A stretch of DNA of 64,000 nucleotides. Origin: Pseudomonas sp. R5-89-07. Its GTDB lineage: Bacteria; Pseudomonadota; Gammaproteobacteria; Pseudomonadales; Pseudomonadaceae. Shown here one piece after another: positions 9,838 to 17,623 of the stretch; within the stretch, counting starts at the first letter, position 1; every line of letters begins with the position of its first letter. The notes beneath the pieces were generated by a model. That model made no database searches and was not told where the DNA came from. It worked only from the letters and a program-made list of their open reading frames with translations. Where the stretch lies: assembly GCF_003851685.1 (NCBI RefSeq), contig NZ_CP027727.1, positions 3,348,001 through 3,412,000 on the forward strand, written 5' to 3'. The translations under genes were made by a program, and so were the position numbers.

Positions 9838-9855
9838 TGTTTCATCAGTGATACA
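9838..9855 (+). promoter_or_regulatory. Candidate activator site 2 of the fap operon
   Basis: TGTTTCATCAGTGATACA: arms TGTTTCA and TGATACA are separated by 4 nt. Its centre is about 157 bp before the predicted transcription start. It fits an enhancer-type site for a sigma54 activator. Confidence 0.55.
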
Positions 9856-9895
9856 ACTGGCGCGAGCGGCCGGGCATATCGCGCAGGATCGCAAC

Positions 9896-9913
9896 TGTCT
9901 CATGCCTGAAACA
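9896..9913 (+). promoter_or_regulatory. Candidate activator site 3 of the fap operon
   Basis: TGTCTCATGCCTGAAACA: arms TGTCTCA and TGAAACA with a 4-nt spacer, the best palindrome of the three. Its centre is about 99 bp before the predicted transcription start. Confidence 0.55.
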
Positions 9914-9976
9914 CCACAACCGGCTCACCCTCCAGCGCAATTGGCAACACCATGAATTAACAAGAAAAAACAAAAG

Positions 9977-9992
9977 CGGCACGCCTTCTGCT
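9977..9992 (+). promoter_or_regulatory. Sigma54 (RpoN) -24/-12 promoter of the fap operon
   Basis: CGGCACGCCTTCTGCT matches the RpoN consensus TGGCACG-N4-TTGC[A/T] at all but two specified positions, with the essential GG and GC exactly 10 bp apart (9978-9979 and 9990-9991). Transcription would begin near 10003, giving a leader of about 42 nt to the fapA start. This is the only strong -24/-12 match I see in the gap. Confidence 0.78.
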
Positions 9993-10044
9993 CTGTCCCT
10001 GACAACGCTGTTTAGGGTCAGCGTGAATAATAAGGACTGCCGCC

Positions 10045-10494
10045 GTGAACACACTCACTCATGCCTCGATAAACGCACTGCTGATCAGTTGCGTGCTCAG
10101 TGCCGGCATCAGCCTGCCGAGCCAGGCGGGTGACGGTGTGATCGTGACAGGGCGTGTCGTGCAAGGTCATATGTACGGGCGCACCTCCCTCCCTGACCCT
10201 TACCCCAACACCGCCAATGCCAATCCCAGCAAAGAGGTCATCAGCGCCATCTCCGGTGAACTCAGCGATGTGGACATCGGCGGTATCCGCAGCGGTTCGA
10301 GCCTTGCGCGTTCCGTCCAGCCCAGCGGCAATCCGTCGGGCTTGAGCGCCACGCAAAACGGCATGTCGACCCTCGGCACCGGCGCAGCCGCCGGCCACGG
10401 AGCAGGCAGCGGGATGGGTGGGCAGATCAGTGATTCGATCCAGCGCGGCATGACCCCCCTGAACAACCTCGGCAGCATGATGGGGGGCAAGTGA
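10045..10494 (+). CDS. fapA: Functional amyloid protein FapA
   Basis: A 149-aa secreted protein, first gene of the fap operon. The signal peptide ends near residue 25 (SQA); the mature part is rich in Gly, Ser and Asn and has no Cys. In known fap systems FapA affects how FapB and FapC are distributed in the fibril. The start is GTG at 10045, 8 nt after TAAGGA; no better ATG exists. The stop overlaps the fapB start (TGATG). The operon order, the size and the FapB-F neighbours make the call firm, since FapA itself is poorly conserved. Confidence 0.85.
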   Translation: MNTLTHASINALLISCVLSAGISLPSQAGDGVIVTGRVVQGHMYGRTSLPDPYPNTANANPSKEVISAISGELSDVDIGGIRSGSSLARSVQPSGNPSGLSATQNGMSTLGTGAAAGHGAGSGMGGQISDSIQRGMTPLNNLGSMMGGK

Positions 10495-11042
10495 TGAAGC
10501 ACTTGGTGTGGATATTAGCGCTGCTGGGCAGCGCGTCGACAATGGCTGACGACTCCGCCGTGGTCGACAACAGCGGCACACAGTACCAGGGCGTGCTGTC
10601 GATCAACCAGGCCGCCGGTACCCAGCAACAAATGTCCAACAGCCGCGCCATCGCTCTCGGCGGCCAGGCGACCAACCTCAACATTCAGAAACTCGACGGC
10701 AACGTCGACCCGTCCTTGAACGCCAAGGCGGCGATCCTGGGCACCTCTTTTACCAACGGCAACGGCGTACTGGGCATCAACCAGTCGGCCGGGGCCAATA
10801 ATCAATCGATCAACGCCGTGCGGATCAGCCTCAATCCTGGTCCGCAAAGCATCGATGACAGCGTCCTGTTGCAACAGAACACGACGCAGTTGACCGACTC
10901 AGGGCTCACCCCCACCACTGGCAGCCGCCAGGTCGTGACCAGCGACCAGGCCTTCACCGGCAGCCGAGGAGTGATTCAGGTGAACCAGAGTGCCGGGGTG
11001 GGGAACCGAGTGGCTAACACCCTGGGCATCACTATCAAGTAA
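10494..11042 (+). CDS. fapB: Amyloid nucleator / minor fibril subunit FapB
   Basis: A 182-aa secreted protein with a signal peptide (about residues 1-18) and three imperfect repeats built on the pattern GV-x-x-INQSAG-x-x-N (near residues 32, 84 and 157), each ending in an SRAIALG or LGITI-type strand. In described systems FapB nucleates FapC polymerisation and is a minor fibril component. ATG 10494 overlaps the fapA stop; the GTG one codon earlier is an alternative. There is no Cys in the mature protein, unlike FapC. Confidence 0.92.
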   Translation: MKHLVWILALLGSASTMADDSAVVDNSGTQYQGVLSINQAAGTQQQMSNSRAIALGGQATNLNIQKLDGNVDPSLNAKAAILGTSFTNGNGVLGINQSAGANNQSINAVRISLNPGPQSIDDSVLLQQNTTQLTDSGLTPTTGSRQVVTSDQAFTGSRGVIQVNQSAGVGNRVANTLGITIK

Positions 11043-11110
11043 ACGCTTGGTAGCACTGGCTGGACCGTACCAACACTTAACCCAACTAATTAGAAGCAAG
11101 GAGAAACACC

Positions 11111-11848
11111 ATGAAACCTCAAATGGCTCTGAAACCAATGGTTTTCGCGCTCGCCGCACTCATGGCTGCCGCCGCTCAAGCAGGCGGAGGCTGGCATCCA
11201 GCGCCGCAACCTACCGGTACGGTTGCTGCTGTGGTCACGGATGTACAAAAAAGCGAACACAACAAATTCGACGACACCAATACTGAAAACAATGCCTCTG
11301 CTGACGGTTCGGTAACCGGCAACAGCGGTAACGTAGGGGTCAACGTGCAGTCGGGCTCCGGCAACCAGGCGGATAACGCCGGTGCCATCTCCAGTGCCAA
11401 GGGCGACTTTGCCACGGTGTTCGCGGTGATCGATGTGGATCAGGGCAGCACTCACAACAACTTCGTCAACAAAGGCACGCAAAACAATGCCTCCCTGGAC
11501 AACTCGGTCAACGGCAACTCCGGTAACGTGGGTTACAACGGCCAGGCCGGTCAAGGCAACCAGGGTAAAAATAACCTGGCAATCACCACCGCTGACGGCA
11601 AAAACATCGCAGCGGCCTCCAATACCGAGCAGAACTCGCTCAATAACAGCTACCTCAATACCGCCACAAGCAGCCATGGTTATGGCAAACCTCAATACGT
11701 GTCCAACAACTCAAGCCTCGACAATTCGGTTAACCGCAACTCCGGTAACGTAGGTGTGAACCTGCAATCCGGTGCGGGCAACCAAGGCAGCAACAGCCTG
11801 TCGATCGGTCAAGGTTGCAGCGTCTGCGCCAGTGGCGTGCGCTTCTGA
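11111..11848 (+). CDS. fapC: Major functional amyloid subunit FapC
   Basis: A 245-aa main fibril subunit. The signal peptide ends at AAQA (residue 24). Three repeats of about 33 residues, each with NSGNVG-x-N-x-Q-x-G-x-GNQ, lie near 61-93, 126-159 and 200-233, separated by linkers of about 32 and 40 residues. The C-terminus carries the conserved CxxC (C236, C239). An AAGGAG site precedes ATG 11111 after a 68-bp gap from fapB. A perfect hairpin terminator immediately follows, so this gene probably gives the most abundant transcript end. Short linkers are usual in the fluorescens group. Confidence 0.97.
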   Translation: MKPQMALKPMVFALAALMAAAAQAGGGWHPAPQPTGTVAAVVTDVQKSEHNKFDDTNTENNASADGSVTGNSGNVGVNVQSGSGNQADNAGAISSAKGDFATVFAVIDVDQGSTHNNFVNKGTQNNASLDNSVNGNSGNVGYNGQAGQGNQGKNNLAITTADGKNIAAASNTEQNSLNNSYLNTATSSHGYGKPQYVSNNSSLDNSVNRNSGNVGVNLQSGAGNQGSNSLSIGQGCSVCASGVRF

Positions 11849-11855
11849 TCCAACG

Positions 11856-11881
11856 GGGCCTTGGCAACAAGGCCCTTTTTT
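11856..11881 (+). terminator. Intra-operon hairpin terminator between fapC and fapD
   Basis: GGGCCTTG (11856-11863), a GCAA tetraloop, then CAAGGCCC (11868-11875) make a perfect 8-bp stem followed by six T residues. It lies 7 bp after the fapC stop and 28 bp before the fapD start, so it can act as a partial terminator or as a 3' stabiliser of fapABC mRNA. Confidence 0.85.
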
Positions 11882-11909
11882 ATTCCAGTGTCCAGCAGGT
11901 CATTCGATC

Positions 11910-12590
11910 ATGCGCATCGCGACCCTCACCCTTCTTATGTTGCTCACCGGCACCACTTGGGCAGGCACCATGGCAATCTCTGCCATGCCCGGCGGTGCAG
12001 TGATCTTCAAGAAGGTCGAGAGCATTCGTGAACGCCGGTTCGCCAACCTGGTGGAACAGAAAACCGATTTCAGTTGTGGTGCCGCGGCACTCGCCACCAT
12101 CCTGCGCCAGGCCTATTGGCTGGACGTCGACGAAGAACACATCATCAAAGGCATGCTGGTCACCGCCGACCAGGACCTGGTGCGTACCCAGGGTTTTTCC
12201 ATGCTGGACATGAAGCGCTACCTCGAAAGCATCGGCATGCGCGCCCGGGGCTACAAGATCGCCCCTGACACCCTGACGACCGTGAAAATCCCCGTCGTGG
12301 TGCTGCTGGAAATCCGCGGCTACAAGCACTTCGTGGTGATGCAGCGGGCCGACAAGGACTGGGTGTATATCGGTGACCCGGTGCTGGGCCATAAGCGCTA
12401 TTCGCGGGATGATTTCGTCAAGGGCTGGAATGGCATCGTGTTCGCCGTATTGGGTGAAGGCTACGACAAGACCAACGTGTTGCTCGACCCACCCGCACCG
12501 CTGACCGCCAAGAACCAGATGAACGAGTTCAGGCCCGTAGGCGACGCCGAGCTGATGGATTTCGGTTTTATCCAGAGCGACTTCTTCTAG
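11910..12590 (+). CDS. fapD: C39-family cysteine peptidase-like protein FapD
   Basis: A 226-aa protein with an N-terminal signal peptide (about residues 1-18) and a C39-peptidase fold. The motif QKTDFSCGAAALATILRQAY contains the catalytic Cys; KHFVVMQR supplies the His and IGDPVLG the Asp. FapD is the putative periplasmic protease of the Fap pathway, thought to act on other Fap proteins before or during export through FapF. ATG 11910 was chosen because it gives the signal peptide; the longer frame from 11772 lies inside fapC. It is the first gene after the internal terminator. Confidence 0.93.
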   Translation: MRIATLTLLMLLTGTTWAGTMAISAMPGGAVIFKKVESIRERRFANLVEQKTDFSCGAAALATILRQAYWLDVDEEHIIKGMLVTADQDLVRTQGFSMLDMKRYLESIGMRARGYKIAPDTLTTVKIPVVVLLEIRGYKHFVVMQRADKDWVYIGDPVLGHKRYSRDDFVKGWNGIVFAVLGEGYDKTNVLLDPPAPLTAKNQMNEFRPVGDAELMDFGFIQSDFF

Positions 12591-12627
12591 AAGCGCAATA
12601 AGGGGCAGGACGCTCCAGGAGCAAAAG

Positions 12628-13374
12628 ATGAACACTTCCCGTTGGCTGACGGTTTTGTGTCTGGCAGCCTCGATGCCCGCTTATGCTTCATCGGGTTTCA
12701 AACCGATCGAACTCAAGGATTCGGAAATGGCCGAGCTGCGCGGCCGCTATGTGATGCCGGGGCGAATCATCAGCTTCGGCATTGTCATGAGCAGCACCTG
12801 GACCAATGCCGTGGGTGACAGCATCACCGGCAAGGCCAGCCTGCAGCTCGACAAGGCCACCATCACGCCACAGTTCTACGTGCAAACCACTGGCTCGGCG
12901 GGGGCCGGAAGCAACCAGAACACCGGGGCCGGCAACGTGATCGGCGGCGCTGGCCTTGGCACTGGCCAGGGCGTGGTGCAAAGCGTGCGCACCGCCGGCG
13001 ACGGCAACACTGCCCACAACACCGTAGGCATCAACGTCACGCAGGACGGCTTAGCGCCTGCCAACCTCGTGCAATCCGGGCAAGTACTGGTGGCCGGTGG
13101 CACGGTCACCGGCGACAGCCCGGCAGGCCATGTCAGTGTGTCGGCCAACAATGGCGGCCTGCAGATGGCGATCCAGGCCAACCACAACCAGGGCAACAGC
13201 CTGCAGCAGATCGGCACCGGGAATGTGCTGCAAGGCACGGTTTTGACGGGCAATAGCAACTTCGTCAACAACCTGACCCAGCTCAATGTCGTGATGAACA
13301 ATAACGGTTTGAACAACGGCGCGTTGAACTGCAACCTGGATCAACTCAAAGGCCTACGCACCCTCGGTTATTGA
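12628..13374 (+). CDS. fapE: Functional amyloid protein FapE
   Basis: A 248-aa secreted protein with a signal peptide of about 20 residues (ending AYA). The N-terminal part carries a LKDSEMAELRGRYVMPG motif; the rest is rich in Gly, Asn and Gln with repeat-like GNVLQG and GNTAHNTVGIN segments resembling FapB and FapC repeats. FapE is a minor component found in purified fibrils. It has one mature Cys near residue 235 (ALNCNLD) rather than a CxxC pair. An AGGAGC site precedes ATG 12628. Confidence 0.9.
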   Translation: MNTSRWLTVLCLAASMPAYASSGFKPIELKDSEMAELRGRYVMPGRIISFGIVMSSTWTNAVGDSITGKASLQLDKATITPQFYVQTTGSAGAGSNQNTGAGNVIGGAGLGTGQGVVQSVRTAGDGNTAHNTVGINVTQDGLAPANLVQSGQVLVAGGTVTGDSPAGHVSVSANNGGLQMAIQANHNQGNSLQQIGTGNVLQGTVLTGNSNFVNNLTQLNVVMNNNGLNNGALNCNLDQLKGLRTLGY

Positions 13375-13423
13375 ACTACGCTGACCCTCGACACTTACGC
13401 ATTAGAAAAGGACGGCTTATTTC

Positions 13424-14725
13424 ATGCATCGATCGTTATCGCTCCGCGCGGTGGTCTGTCTCAGTACGCTATTGCCCGCATCCGTGTTGTATGCCGCACC
13501 GGATGCCGATATCGACACCCTCAAGCAGGAACTCCTGGAACTCAAGCAACGCTACGAGGTGCAGCAAAAAGCCCTTGCCGTATTGGAACAACGTGTTCGC
13601 CAGGTGGAAGACCAACCGGCGGCGCCAGCGCCCAGGCGCCTGGCCAAATCCCCCGCCGACTTCAAGAAAGGCGGTACCGTGGTCGCCGGCACGGGCGCGG
13701 CGGCGGCATCGGGTGGTGCGGGCGGCGGCGGCAGTTCCTACGGCCAGTCGCTCAAGGATGATTCCGCGCCGGCGCAAAGCGTGAGCAACCTCTACAACGA
13801 AGCCAGCGGCTTTTTCGGCAATGGCAAGTTCAGCTTCGAAACCGGCGTCACCTATGCCCGTTATGACGCCCGCCAGTTGACCCTCAATGGCTTCCTGGCA
13901 CTGGACTCGATCTTCCTCGGCAACATCAACCTGGACCGGATCAAGTCCGACAGCTGGACCCTTGACCTGACCGGGCGCTACAACGTCGACAATCGCTGGC
14001 AGTTTGACCTGAACGTGCCGGTGGTCTATCGCGACTCGACCTACCAGTCCGCCGGCGCCGGCAACGACGCCACGGCGACCTCGGAAGGCTCCGTCACCCG
14101 CGACCCCACCATCGGTGACGTCAACTTCGGCGTGGCCTACAAATTTCTCGATGAAACCCCCACCCTGCCGGATGCGGTGGTGTCGGTACGGGTAAAGGCG
14201 CCAACGGGTAAAGAGCCGTTTGGCATCAAGCTGGTCAAGCAGCCCAACAACGACAACCTCTACCTGCCGGAAAGCCTGCCGACGGGCAACGGCGTCTGGT
14301 CGATCACGCCGGGCATTTCGCTGGTCAAGACCTTCGACCCTGCGGTGTTGTTCGGCTCGCTGTCGTACACCCACAACTTCGAAGACTCGTTCGATGACAT
14401 CAGCAGCGAAGTCAACCAGAAGGTGGGAGGCAAGGTGCGCCTGGGCGACAGCTTCCAGGTCGGCCTGGGCGTTGCGTTCGCGCTCAACGAGAAGATGAGT
14501 ATGTCGTTCTCGGTGTCGGACCTGGTGCAGCGTAAAAGCAAGCTCAAGCCGGACGGCGGCGACTGGCAGTCGGTGGTCTCCAGCGATGCCAACGCCGGCT
14601 ACTTCAACGTGGGCATGACGATTGCCGCATCGGATAACCTGACCATCGTGCCGAACCTGGCGATCGGGATGACCGACGATGCGCCGGACTTTACCTTCAG
14701 CCTGAAATTTCCGTATTACTTCTAA
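13424..14725 (+). CDS. fapF: Outer-membrane amyloid secretion channel FapF
   Basis: A 433-aa protein. The signal peptide ends near residue 24 (YAA). A coiled coil of heptads (about residues 28-62, with [16 protein letters not shown]) is followed by a linker (about 63-110) rich in Ala, Gly and Ser and then a beta-barrel that ends in the aromatic signal KFPYYF. FapF is the trimeric pore that exports Fap subunits. A 49-bp gap separates it from fapE. It is the last gene of the operon; a REPIN-type element follows and may end transcription. Confidence 0.95.
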   Translation: MHRSLSLRAVVCLSTLLPASVLYAAPDADIDTLKQELLELKQRYEVQQKALAVLEQRVRQVEDQPAAPAPRRLAKSPADFKKGGTVVAGTGAAAASGGAGGGGSSYGQSLKDDSAPAQSVSNLYNEASGFFGNGKFSFETGVTYARYDARQLTLNGFLALDSIFLGNINLDRIKSDSWTLDLTGRYNVDNRWQFDLNVPVVYRDSTYQSAGAGNDATATSEGSVTRDPTIGDVNFGVAYKFLDETPTLPDAVVSVRVKAPTGKEPFGIKLVKQPNNDNLYLPESLPTGNGVWSITPGISLVKTFDPAVLFGSLSYTHNFEDSFDDISSEVNQKVGGKVRLGDSFQVGLGVAFALNEKMSMSFSVSDLVQRKSKLKPDGGDWQSVVSSDANAGYFNVGMTIAASDNLTIVPNLAIGMTDDAPDFTFSLKFPYYF

Positions 14726-14740
14726 TTGAAATGCGGACTT

Positions 14741-14833
14741 GTGGGAGGGGGCTTGCCCCCGATGGCGGTATATCAGTCACAGACTGGCTGACTGACACAA
14801 TGCCATCGGGTACAAGCCCTCTCCCCCCCCCCG
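14741..14833. repeat. REPIN-type extragenic palindrome, family a
   Basis: Two inverted copies of the REP core GGGGGCTTGCCCCCGAT lie about 50 bp apart; the right copy has decayed. It lies between the convergent fapF and sigma54-activator genes and could form a terminator hairpin for both. Confidence 0.8.
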
Positions 14834-14835
14834 CC

Positions 14836-16161
14836 CTAGCGGATCTGGTGTTTGTGCAGCAACCGGTAGAATGTCGGCCGGGAAATGCCCAGTGCACGCG
14901 CCGCGACGCTCAGGTTATCACTGTGCCGGTCGAGCACATCGCACAACGCCTGGCGTTCGGCGCGGTGTTTGTAATCTTCCAATGTAGCCATCGGTGGCGA
15001 AACCGCCTGCTCGCCCTGCAGCCCCAGGTCGACCGCTTCGATCTGACGCCCTTCGGCCAACACCAAACCACGGCGCACGCGGTTGGCCAATTCACGCACA
15101 TTGCCCGGCCACGGGTGTTGCCCCATTGCCACCAAGGCCCCTTCGCTGAAGCTGCGCGGGCGGCGGCCGGTTTCCTGGCTATAGAAGCGTGAAAAATGGT
15201 TGGCCAGCATCGCCACGTCACCATGTCGCTCGCGCAACGGCGCCGTGACAACTTGCAGGACGTTCAGACGGTAATACAGGTCTTCACGAAAGGTGCCCTT
15301 CTCGACGGCGGTCTCAAGGTCAACGTGGGTAGCCGCCAGCACCCGCACATCCACCGGGATGGGCTGGCTGCCGCCGACGCGCTCGATCTGTTTTTCCTGA
15401 AGAAACCGCAACAAATTGGCTTGGAGTTCCATCGGTAGATCGCCGATTTCATCGAGGAACAGTGTGCCACCGTGGGCGGCCTCGATACGTCCGACCTTGC
15501 GCTGATGCGCCCCGGTGAAGGCGCCCTTTTCATGGCCGAAGAGTTCCGACTGGATCAGGTGCTCTGGAATCGCCCCGCAGTTGATCGCCACGAACGGCTT
15601 GGCGTGCCGCTGGGACTGGCGGTGCAACGTCTTGGCGACGAGTTCCTTGCCGGTGCCACTGTCCCCACGAATCAGCACCGGGGACTCTGTCGGCGCCAAC
15701 TTCGACAACAACTTACGCAGTTCACGGATGGGGCGGCTGTCGCCCAGTAGTTCATCCCCGGGCCCATCTACTGGGGTGTGGCCTTTACCGCGCAGGCGCG
15801 CCATGCCAAAGGCGCGTCCCAGGGTGACCTGCACCCGCGACACGTCGAACGGCAAGGTATGAAAGTCAAAGAACCATTCGCAGACAAAATCGCCAACGTT
15901 CTGCAGGCGCAATACATCCTGGCTGAGTACCGCGATCCACTCGGTGCCGCTGCGGCCGATCAGCTCCTTGACCGCTTCGGGACGTTCCAGATGGCAGGGT
16001 TGCAACCGCAGCAGGCCGACGTCGCAGGAACGGTCGCCCACCGCTTCCAGCGCACAACTGTCCACTTCCCATCCGACCGTGCGTAAGCCGGGTAGCAACC
16101 CATGGCAATCCGCACACGGGTCTACCACCAGCAAGCGGCGTTGGACGGAGGGCACGATCAT
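14836..16161 (-). CDS. Sigma54-dependent activator, VpsR/FleQ-like, probable fap regulator
   Basis: A 441-aa enhancer-binding protein. The N-terminal domain (about residues 5-120) looks receiver-like but lacks the acidic pocket and phospho-acceptor pattern, as in VpsR. The AAA+ domain (about 135-370) shows Walker A GDSGTGKE, GAFTGA (contact with sigma54) and Walker B GTLFLDEIGD. A Fis-type helix-turn-helix (AARALGISRPTFYRLLHKH) ends the protein. It is convergent with fapF, and the fap promoter is of the sigma54 type, so it is the best candidate activator. c-di-GMP control is possible by analogy with VpsR and FleQ but is not shown. Confidence 0.9.
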   Translation of the reverse strand: MIVPSVQRRLLVVDPCADCHGLLPGLRTVGWEVDSCALEAVGDRSCDVGLLRLQPCHLERPEAVKELIGRSGTEWIAVLSQDVLRLQNVGDFVCEWFFDFHTLPFDVSRVQVTLGRAFGMARLRGKGHTPVDGPGDELLGDSRPIRELRKLLSKLAPTESPVLIRGDSGTGKELVAKTLHRQSQRHAKPFVAINCGAIPEHLIQSELFGHEKGAFTGAHQRKVGRIEAAHGGTLFLDEIGDLPMELQANLLRFLQEKQIERVGGSQPIPVDVRVLAATHVDLETAVEKGTFREDLYYRLNVLQVVTAPLRERHGDVAMLANHFSRFYSQETGRRPRSFSEGALVAMGQHPWPGNVRELANRVRRGLVLAEGRQIEAVDLGLQGEQAVSPPMATLEDYKHRAERQALCDVLDRHSDNLSVAARALGISRPTFYRLLHKHQIR

Positions 16162-16483
16162 GAATATTCCTTGGCGTCAGAACATTAACGTTATTAGAAA
16201 CAACAGTTTGGGATGACTGACAGGAACCTTAGCAAAATCCTGACGCGACCCTTGTACCCATTCGCTATAACTGCGGGCAAAAAGCCACCTATCTTTGAAA
16301 CGTTATCGCCTGGGTTCAGCTTTTAAAACAGCCGCTTACATGACGTCAGTCAGGGAACGTTAAAATTTCTCGCTCTAGCATGTGACCCGCACCCCACCAT
16401 CGTGCATCAGTACAAGTAACCCACCGCACGGTCAGCCCAACCGCCGGTACTCACTTGAATGGGCATAGAGAGAGACGACCCAC
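16162..16483. other. 322-bp gap with no supported gene
   Basis: The stretch is AT-richer than its surroundings and holds the upstream regions of the divergent sigma54 activator and the 86-aa gene. I see short palindromes (around TTAACGTTA near 16188 and TGACGTCA near 16341) but no convincing promoter, RNA or small gene. The fap-type palindrome TGTnTCA-N4-TGAnACA is not present. Confidence 0.5.
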
Positions 16484-16744
16484 ATGAACGCTCCGCTGCG
16501 CATCAACGAAGCTCTTTTGATTGCAGACCGCGCTTTCCAGCCCTTTCAGTGCGTGGCCTGGCACGATGGCAATGGCGACCTCAGCCTGAGCGTCATCGAT
16601 CGCACCAATACCCGTATCGGCCGCAAACAGCTGTCCTCGAACACTTACACCGACCCGGCGCAACTGGAAAACTTGTTGCTGCAGGCGCGGGCCGAGCTCG
16701 ATAAAGACGGCTACCAATTGCAGCAGTGGGCAATGCCCAAGTAA
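16484..16744 (+). CDS. Small conserved hypothetical protein
   Basis: An 86-aa soluble protein with no signal peptide, no Cys pair and no membrane segment. It has a mixed alpha/beta pattern with WHDGNGDLSLSVIDRTNTRI near the middle and a helical C-terminal half. I do not recognise a family. The start ATG at 16484 follows a purine-rich GAGAGAGA stretch. A long hairpin at 16755 separates it from the convergent HAD gene. Codon use is like its neighbours, so it is probably a real gene. Confidence 0.7.
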   Translation: MNAPLRINEALLIADRAFQPFQCVAWHDGNGDLSLSVIDRTNTRIGRKQLSSNTYTDPAQLENLLLQARAELDKDGYQLQQWAMPK

Positions 16745-16754
16745 GTCGGCCCTG

Positions 16755-16791
16755 CAACTTCCGACCACTGCACGACAGTGATCGGAAGTTG
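16755..16791. terminator. Long hairpin between convergent genes
   Basis: CAACTTCCGA-C-CACTG and CAGTG-A-TCGGAAGTTG pair over 16 positions with one mismatch around a 5-nt loop. It lies between the stops of the 86-aa gene and the HAD gene and has the form of a two-way terminator, although T-runs are short. Confidence 0.7.
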
Positions 16792-16798
16792 AACTTAC

Positions 16799-17623
16799 TT
16801 AACGTGCAGCAAGAATAAACCGTTCGAACGCTTCGGCGGCGCCGTCCTCGACATTACTGCCGGTGACCACGCTGGCCTGACGCTTGACGGTTTCTTCCGC
16901 CTGGCCCATGGCGATCGACAAACCGGCCACATGAAACATCGCCGGGTCGTTGCCACCGTCACCAATGGCCGCCGTTTGCGCAAGCGGCACCCCAAGATGA
17001 GTCGCGATGGTCTTCAAGGCCTCGCCCTTATTTGCCAGCATGGCGGTCACGTCCAGGTAAACCGGCTGCGAACGCGACACTTGCGCCAAGCCCTTCACCT
17101 TGGGCTGCAACTGCGCCTCCAGCTCCACCAGCAACTGTGTGTTGTTGCTGGCGGCGACGATCTTGTCGACCCGGTCCAGGTACGGCTCGAAACTGTCCAC
17201 CACCACCGGCCCATAGCCCAGTCCATCGGCTTCGCGCTGCACCATCGGCCCAGGCGGGTCACGGCGCAGCCAGTCGCCGTCGGCGAACACCCAGACCTCC
17301 ACGTCCGGCTCGGCCGAAAACAGCGCCAGCGTGACCAACGCGGCTTCCGCCGGCAGGTGGTGGGCCACCAGGATGCTGCCATCCGGGTTGATCAACGTGC
17401 CGCCGTTAAAGCCCGCCACCGGCACGTCGATGCCGAAGGTCTCGATCAGGTGCAACATGGCCTTGGGCGGGCGCCCGCTGGCCAGGCTGAAAAACACCCC
17501 GGCCTCACGCAACGCGCTTACCGCATCGGCCGTGCGCTGGCTCAGGCTGTGATCCGGGTGCAGCAAGGTGCCGTCCACGTCACTGAGGATAAAACGGATG
17601 GGATGAATCGCGGCATCACTCAT
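16799..17623 (-). CDS. HAD-superfamily (Cof-type) sugar phosphatase
   Basis: A 274-aa HAD IIB phosphatase. Motif I is FILSDVDGTLLHPDH (nucleophile Asp), motif II SLASGRPP, and motif IV IGDGGNDPAMF. The family dephosphorylates sugar phosphates and other small phosphates in the cytoplasm. The gene is the third in a run: its start overlaps the zwf stop (ATGA), so translation is coupled to G6P dehydrogenase and gnd. A role in clearing sugar phosphates linked to the pentose phosphate route is plausible but inferred. The substrate is unknown. Confidence 0.88.
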   Translation of the reverse strand: MSDAAIHPIRFILSDVDGTLLHPDHSLSQRTADAVSALREAGVFFSLASGRPPKAMLHLIETFGIDVPVAGFNGGTLINPDGSILVAHHLPAEAALVTLALFSAEPDVEVWVFADGDWLRRDPPGPMVQREADGLGYGPVVVDSFEPYLDRVDKIVAASNNTQLLVELEAQLQPKVKGLAQVSRSQPVYLDVTAMLANKGEALKTIATHLGVPLAQTAAIGDGGNDPAMFHVAGLSIAMGQAEETVKRQASVVTGSNVEDGAAEAFERFILAAR

